From NCBI RefSeq assembly GCF_040115645.1, contig NC_089563.1, forward strand, positions 3,038,001 through 3,102,000: 64,000 nucleotides of DNA, given 5' to 3'. Numbering within the stretch: the stretch's first letter is position 1; the number at the start of each line of letters is the position of its first letter. A model generated the notes under the pieces. The model ran no database searches, had not been told where the DNA came from, and was given only the letters and a program-made list of their open reading frames with translations. The position numbers and the translations under genes are program-made. Source of the DNA: Euwallacea fornicatus (Eukaryota > Arthropoda > Insecta > Coleoptera > Curculionidae). This document shows positions 52,701 through 61,700 of the stretch, piece by piece.

Positions 52701-55700
52701 CATCAAAAGGTAAATATTTGTTTCTGTTCCTTAAATAGTACACAAATGAGTATTCGCATACGTACGAAAATATTTATTTTTTTATCTTCTGATGTTTTAT
52801 TTTACAAAATTGTTGTTTAGTTCAGTATTTTGAAGAGTTTTTTTTAACGTGAATACACCAGTTTTCCATCACGCCACAAAAATGAAAGAAATAACGTGAT
52901 GACCAAGAAGTTATCGTAACTTTATAATGATAAGAACCAGCGAAGATCCCTCAGTTGCTGCCGCTAGGTCGGCAACAGGTACTGACAACGCATGGGGAAT
53001 TGTAGTCAAGTTATCAGAAATAACACTAAAAAGGAGGTGTGTCCTGGCAGGGCGGTCGTATAAAGGAAACCAGGAGACGTAGTTAATGAAAAAACGATTT
53101 CTGAAGCCAACTGGTAAACACGAAGGTGGAAGTCGAATGGTCCGGAAGTGTATGGCAGCCGGGGGTTGGAAAGTTGCACTTTACACGTGGAACTATTGAC
53201 AGTTTTCCGAGACATTTTAAACAATAATCTGGAATTAAGTGCTATTAACTTAGGGACACGCGACAACTATTGGTTTCAACGGGACAATAATCTCAAAAAT
53301 TAGTCAAGACTTGCGCAAGAATGGCTTTTATATGATGTAACTTAAAAACTCCACTTCAGGCCGGGGACATTAATCCAATTGAACACTTTCGGTCACATTT
53401 TAAGCAAAAAATGAGAAAACACGACATTACCGGCAAAGAATCGCTGCAAGGAACTCTGTCCCGGGGACGGTCCTTAATTCCCCCCGACTTAACCGAGAAA
53501 TTAGTCAGTTCAATGCCGCGTCGTTTGCGAAGTGCAGCTGGAACCAAAGGACATCCAGCTAAATACTGAGGGTTTTAAATTTAGTCATCGACCAGGATAT
53601 AAATAAATAAAATTTGCAAGTTTACGAATACTTTTTTGTCGCTGTTTTAGATATATTTTTAAATATATTTATTTTAAATTACTTCCGTTTTTTATACATT
53701 GCATTAAGGCATACTTCTGGGGTTAATTAATTAGGGCACTTATACAATTTAGTACCATTGTTGTCGTTTCCTAAGTAAGAACCAATGCTAAACGTCAAAG
53801 TGTACGAATACTTCTTAACCCACTGCGCAAATATTTTGGACGTGACCCATCGTGATGGCCAGTTTGTTCGCTGTTAAGGTATTGTTTATGCAATAACCAT
53901 GAGTGGTTTCTTATTGTTCAACGGCATCGAAAGCTGGAGCGCACATTCCACAGCGTGTACTAAAACAATCCGCCAAATTGAGTGTCAATCTATTATCGTG
54001 CCGCAGATCTCTCAGAGAATATCTGTGCATGCTCTCAACCCTGAAAATATATAATTTCGCATCGTTCTGAGACGTCCTAGCGAGAAGATGATGAAATCAT
54101 AATCGCAAATAAGAGAGCTCGACGTTGAGCACTTGCTGCGGCTGCTACGTCGTCCTTGCGCATTTTTGCCTTTACTTCGACGATTCTCAACTGTAAATAA
54201 CAGTTTACCAAACTGTATCAAATAAGTCGACTCTCTTCCTATTTAATCTCAAGCCAAACAATAAGCATTTTTTTTTATTTAGGTCGTAGAATTGCCCTAT
54301 TGTCCATTAAGCGGATTATTATTTGTAGTTAGCAGCCCGTGAAACTCACAGATGCATTTGTTACGAACACCTCAGCATCCGAGAGCTTTATTCATCCCAA
54401 AATATTTTACAACTAAACGTAATTAGATGGGCAATTGTGCCTAATCGCTCTGGCATGCATCACTGACAAAGAGATTGTTGACCCGGGAGCCCTCATGCAA
54501 GGAATGCCCTAGTGTTAACTGATTATATTTAAACTATCCCACAAGACGCCGCATTAAACCCAATTTTCACACCTCAAGATTTAATAATCCACCGTATACT
54601 CACCATTTAAGTACTGTAAAGCAATTAATTCAGTGGAGCGTAACAAATTACATTGATTAGTTGTTTTTCTTATTTTTTTGGCACAAGTTGTTAAGCTTAA
54701 ATTGTTCTATCATCACCTGATCGAATACGTACTGGAAAGGTCTTAAGGCTCCCCTAAGCAAAAACAGGCCTAATTCGTTTAGCCGTCTTCTGAAATTCCC
54801 AAGTACGGTTGTTTTTTTTTTTTTTGTTACTAGATTAGCAAGAATTATAACAATTACGTAATGTGTGGTGCTGGTAAAATTGCAACATGATTATACGTGT
54901 ATCGCAAACCATTGTTTAGACTTCTCCCACAATTTAAGCCCAAACAACCCGACAATTTTCAGCGAAACATGTAAATTATTATTTAATTTTATCTGTGACA
55001 AGTCCATCTAGGGACTGCGTGAATCCTAATGAGATCATCCCATGATTTAAACTCAATTACCTCACAAATTGTTAAAATTAAATGACAATTTGAGTCATTG
55101 CGACATCAGCGCCAACTGAAGTTGGATTTGCACCGCGAATAAAACGAAACGAGGCCTCAGTTGAAATGGACGTCGTTTTTACTTTTTGAAAAATGCTTTC
55201 GTTCGCCATTTCCAATTTGAATATGTTTCATGATTTGTGAACTTCGAACTACCCGCCCCTGTTAAATCAGGAAGTTGGGGGGGATGCTGCTGCGAAATCT
55301 GCAAAATATTATCATTCATAAAGTGTGACTCGTTTAAGATTGAAACGCCCCTGGTAGCTTTTGCACTTGTGATTCGATCTCAAACAACGAAGGCTCACAA
55401 GATTGAGAATAAAAAGATTTATTTGTGCCGTGAAGATTTTTTTTTAATTTGTCCAACCAAAACCTACTAAAACTGGTTGTCTATGTCAAAAATCGGGAAA
55501 AAGGATTAGGGCGTTTTTTGGAAAAAATAAGCACGCCACTGAACTCAGCTTTCTTTAAAATGGGTGCCTACCAAGTTTCATTAAAAAAAATAACGATTAC
55601 TTTATAGTTGCAAACAATATTATTAATAACATATTTTAATAATAAAAATAAATAAATAAGAAATTAATAAACTAAATCTTGGAAGTTTCCACTAAATCAC

Positions 55701-58700
55701 CTTCCTTAATTCAGTACGTGTATTGTATATTTTCGAAATGTTGCTTTCGACATTCTTCAATTGTTGTGGAGTTATTTGTTCACAAACGTTACGTAGACGA
55801 GTTTAAAGGTCTCCAATGTCATGAGGACGCGATTTATAAATGTCACCTTTAGCAGTGTCCCATAGAAAAAATCTAAGGACGTAAGATCGGGAGATAGAGG
55901 AGGCCATTCGATTATTACACCATTGCTGCCTATCCATTTATTTTCGAAATGCAAATTTACTCGCACACGCCAGCGCAATTATCAAGACGACTGCTATCTA
56001 ATAGAAAATGGAGGTTTCTCAAATAAGAGAGTGGCAAATCGTCCAATGCGTTCACTTCTTGCTGAAGAAATTCTCGAAAATTTTGACCATTTAAGTTCCC
56101 ACCCAAAAGGACATTAATTCGACGTTTATCGTCCACTTTAATTCGTTTGAATTCGGTTCTATGCCTATTTTGTGTTGGGAATACGCCTTGCCTATACGAC
56201 TATCCAGATTAACGCAAAAAACTTGCCTGCTAGAGAACTTTTCAGTCCACCCGTTCCTTACTAAACTTAAGGAAAAATTTAAAGGGGAAGTCCCTTGCTA
56301 TCGAAACAACCATGGTTCTTCCCCGTTTTTTGACACGCTACCTCGCCAGCGGGAAAGTCCCTTTTCTCGGATAAAGCACGGATCTGCCCCATTCATTAGA
56401 TCATTAATGAACCAATTAAGAAAATCTCCCAAGTTTACTATTGAAAGAAGTCGAAACTCTCTCACCCTGTGAGGCTTCATGCTACGGACCTTACGTCCAA
56501 ATTAATCCATGGGGTGAGGTGCAATTTGAAAAAAACAACGGATGCGGCCGGACCGTAAAACCCTTAGATTTCGGACGAAGATCAACATTTCTCAGTTGCC
56601 CTTCGAACCTGTTGCATTCTGTCACAAATAGAGCTTTTTGTCTCTATCCTTCGAGCCTTGGTTCTTTAAAATCGAGTTATAAGTGTAGAAGTTACAGAGC
56701 TATTTCCATCTTAAATGAGTCACGTTGTACGCATTGTTAAATTGTATTTTCCGGAAAATATGGTGAAGAGGAAATTGAAGTAACCGCCTTCCCTTGCAAT
56801 AATGGCGACAGTGACCAGACATTGGAATTTCCGAAAAACTGGCGGTGTGTATTTTTGCCAGGAATATCCAATGACATGTCGATTTGCATAATTTTGGAGT
56901 AATTAAATACATTGTCCACTAGCATGCAACAAAGTTGCTTTACTGGAACCATTTACGAATTAAAAGTAGCAATTTACCGCAGGCTAATCATAGTGGTATG
57001 TGTCAATGGCAGATTATTTTGTAAGTATTTGGCATTGGCATACGTGAAATAAAACATTTTATCACACATGTGCGTGTAAAAATTTTACCGTATGCTAATA
57101 TTTCATTGAACTTGTGAAAAACAAGGGAGTTGAAACACGCGCCTCGGTAGGAAAAATATTGTGCCTAACACGTACTAAAAGATCTCTACCGCACTCGTTT
57201 TTAGGATTTTTAGTACTTCTAGTGCATAATTTATTTAAAACATCTCAAAATGTTTCGCAAAATTTCATAATTTGTAAATAAAATACAACACCTTCTGGTT
57301 TCATAGCGGTGCAGCCAAAGACAGTAGAGCCAGCCCTTCACGTTTCAAATAATGCCAACAATCACATCCAAAAGTATGTCGATTTCCGGGCTACCGCGTT
57401 AACAAACCAAGAAACCTCTATTTTATCTCAATTAACACCGAACAAAAAAATCGTTTCCATGACTTACCTGAGCAATATCGTAAAATTGACATCATGGCTC
57501 AATCTATCCAGGGCTGTAGTACCATCCACTCGAACGGCGTTGATTTTGTCTCTAAGGGCCGAAGAACTGCCCACTGGCGAGTGCCTTTCCTTGAGGATAT
57601 CGAAGATATTGGCCTGTCGCAGAAAGGCCACGACTTTGTCGTTGTAGGCCACAGGTACTTCTGGAAAGTTTGTTTGGACGTTGGCGGTTGTGGTAGTTGT
57701 TGGACGGGGTGGCGGGACTGGAGCCTGAAATTAAATAGAAAAGGGTTTTTACCAATATAGACATGCAACATTACTTAGAAGATGGTAATAAATAAATCAC
57801 ATTTGGACCAAATGGCCGAATGTTGTGCCAGAGAGTATGGGTTACAGTATGGGAAGTAGGGGGCTATGGGGGTATGGGGGTTGTGTGTGGATCCATAAAT
57901 TGATAAGCAACCTGAATATGTATTTCCTGACTACTCCGAATCAGAAGTTCTTGCGATATTTGTTTACACATTAGTTTTTATATATAAGGAGTTTCAGAGC
58001 CTTCGAAAGTAACGCGTTTTGCATGAATGTGTCTATACAATAACAAGAATTGGCCCCGAAAATCAAAAAAAGTCACGCTGAAATTCTATGGTCTAATGGC
58101 GGTTATATGGGATGTTTCAAATCTCGTGATTCGCTTTTAAAGGGTGATGACCACCGCAAAGAAGCCGATGAAACCGAAAGCTTTCCGGTAATAGCTGAAA
58201 GTTGTCACCCTGTCGCTGACCTCAATACACCCAGAAATCGACATAACTTGGAAGATGTGAGCTCCGTTTTACACGTAAAGAAATGTCGAAAGTTATTGAA
58301 AATAGTTTTGCAAAAAAATCATATACGATCAATCGCCTTGAAACGATAAAAGGTCCAATAAGGTGACCCTTCAGCAGTCCGGCAGGAATGTTTATTAAAA
58401 ATTTATGCTGGAAATGATTTCGGCGAATAGAATAGCGAGTATCGACCGTCCAGTTATGAGTGGTATAAATTGTTTGCGCCGTTGTGTATAAACGGTGATA
58501 AATCTGTAATGAAAACAAAATTATAAACTTTTATAATTCTATCATGTTTTCCTGGAAACCATCTCCGAAACTTCAAATGTAGGGGACGATCTTCGGGTTA
58601 AAAAACCTGCTCTTTTCTACATGAAAGGGGTGCTGATATGTGTTTGGAAATCCATCCATTGTCGCCCATGTTTTGTTGTAACCTTAACATCACATTTAAG

Positions 58701-61700
58701 TTAATGATAATATTATAATCAGTTATATACATCAATAAAACAACAATAAAAGCTGAGGTCTCTGAACCCTGATTGGTTTCAATAAGTGGTTGAATTAGGA
58801 GAATGTCGATGGGTGACCTTTTACGGATAAGCATGTTACCTGTAACACTGAATAACAGTAAATTTGATCGGAAATGATTTCGACTTATATAGATTATGTT
58901 TAATGGAATAAAAACGGTTTCAATTATGTTTTAACAACGTTTGGTCAATAATATTAATTTCGTTATACCTCGAACTCTTCCTTATTTGAGAAGTTGGAAC
59001 CGCTATGTCAGACGTGCATAAGCGAATTTTGTTTGTGAAGACGTGAAAAAACAAACTTCATCAGAATCCGCAGTAATATCTCGAAAAATAAGTAAAGCAG
59101 CTTTTAGAATTTAGAACGAGCATTGGTGAATAAGTGAGCGGAAATGAACACGGACGATGTGAGTCATTCTCGAGAAGACAACACTCTGGTACATCTGGAA
59201 AAGTAGTAAGTTTAGTAATAATTCCCGCTATTACTTGGGAGGAGCGGCACTCCGATATATAAAGAATTTCTAAACTTAACTTATCTAAATATGAAATTTA
59301 GGAACGTAGTGTTCTGTTATTGTAAACCAGAGGAACAATCATATCAAAGGTCGAGACAAACAATTTTGTCCAACGAATATAATATATGTGTTTTTCTGTG
59401 CACGACACAGCAAAAAGTGCAAAAACCAGTGACTCATCATCTTTATGGCCCTCAATTTGTCACTTCTAACTAGCACAGTTTATTATGACCTTTGTCTGCT
59501 AGAAGCACTACCTTTATGCTTAGAAGCGCGCTTTTTGTTCGAGGAGGGCTAAGTCAGACTTTAGGGGATGTAGTTGGGAAGGTCAGTGTAATTGGCACTT
59601 TTAGAAACAACGAGAGCTTCAGTCTCAGAGACAGTTGCTGAGCAGATTTATCCTTTTTTTGCATCTACATTGTTATTAATATTATTTAACAGTCAATCGA
59701 GTCCTCAGTAGGCTGAACGGGTAAGATGAATTTTATTCTCTTTGTTTTCGCTATTGGAATGTCCTGTCTCGCAGAGATAGTTTTGGATTTTTAGCGTCAA
59801 CAAGACCGTCGGAACCGCGATAGTTGATCAACTCGAAACCTGCTTTAGGTTTCTTCCAAATCGATACACATAGTATCGTTAACTTTGCAAAGAGGCAAAA
59901 TTTACTACACAATTATAGTTGGAAATATCCGAAAAAAGAAGGCTCAATTGTAACTATTGCGCATACATTTTTACTACTTGAATTATAAAATTACAACAAA
60001 TAACTCATCTTATTTATTAATAAAACCTCCATATGACTCTACATACTTAACTAAACGTCCAGATACATCCGAAATTAAGTCACCGCGATAATGTTCGGTG
60101 ACGGTGAACCAGGCTTCTGAAACTAACCAAATCAAATCTCTTTTATTTCGTGGTGCTACCACGTGTTTTCAACAGGACTGAGATCTGGTGAAGCTGCCGG
60201 CCTGGGAATTGTTGTCGATTGGCGTTCGTGCATATAGGCAGAGCTATGATATCTTGCATTATCCTTACGAAATATCCACTTCTCTGGATATAAATCGTTA
60301 GCAGTTTAAAGCAGAAAACCTTTTAGTATGTCACAATACTGTGCACTATAAGCGGTGTTGTCAGCTATATCAATAAAACGTCTAAATTGTTTCTGTTAAC
60401 TTTACACGGTCTTCTCAAAACTGCTCTGCGTTTCACATAAGTGCCATTTTTATCTTTTTTGCTGTCTTATATACTGCACTTTTTCCAAAGTCAGTCATTT
60501 GCACTATTTTTTTAACATTTTGAAAACTTTTTCTGTACAAATATTCCACCTTTTTGTTCTATTTGCAACATTACAACAACAAATCTTAAACCTGTTCAAA
60601 ATCAATAATGTTTGAAGATGAGTTGTCAAGCGATTTCGGCCACGGTCTATTGTCGACACAACCTACTTAATGCATTGCTTCTATCGTAGAATGTTGCAAC
60701 AGAGAAATTTATTAAAATTAGAAAAAAATCCGATACTTTAGACGGACTTCATTAAATTTTTTTCTCGTATCTTTACCTCTACTAGTTACTTCGTTTGCTT
60801 CAGGGTCAGGTTAAGTCGTCTCACACAACGTACTTGCCTGAAAATGTTCTCGTCGAAAAACCCACATAAAACTATGCACATTTCCGCTCATGTTCAGACT
60901 CAAACCAACAGCAGTTCTGCTATATTAAGTCACTTGGAACTCACGAAAGCATAATCTGTGGATCGATCACGAACTTAAGTCGAATCTGCACGGTTATTTG
61001 GATTTCGGAACGCATATAATGATAATCTGCTGATCAACATAATAAATTTCTCATTGAAGGTTGTTATCGCTTTAGGGTGTCGTTAATGTTTGCTAAATTG
61101 AAGCTTATTATTATCTATTTATGTTTTTAATTTATGGGGTTCAACAACATTTTAAGAAGTTAAATATGGATTTAGGCTGGTATTTATCGTTGACATACGT
61201 AGAATTTCATATCTGGTTCAAGTTTGCAAGGAATATGTGAAATAATTGAAAACTGTTCTTTTTTATTTCACATTTCAAGAAGGAACGTTTTAACTGGCTT
61301 GTGCTGTACATGCTGTACATTTTCCTTCCACCTTATTAAAAATCGAGTGGCACCATTGCAATCCCGTTTCACCCGGGTATGAATAAATAATAGATTTAAC
61401 GGTTTGAGTGCAAGTTGTTAGTTAACGACTACATTTTAAAATTAACTTGTTCTACCTCAAAATATACTACTGAGTAGCGAGGGAGAGAGAAAGGCAGACA
61501 AGTAGATTTAAAAAAAGTGCAACATAACACGACGCACGGTAGTATTGTTCCGGTAAATAGAAACCGCATCAACAAATTATCACAAACCCTCAGTCTAAGC
61601 AACTACTAGACGCTCTAAGGGCCTGAATTTGCTCATTAATTTCGGAGCGAGTCATTGGCCATCTTTAAGATGATGATACTCAACCATTTTAAACGACTTT

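Noticed and set aside
57494..57760. Plus- and minus-strand frames other than the HECW exon 4 frame
   Set aside because: The HECW frame (AYNDKVVAFLRQ) explains the segment; the others are shadows.
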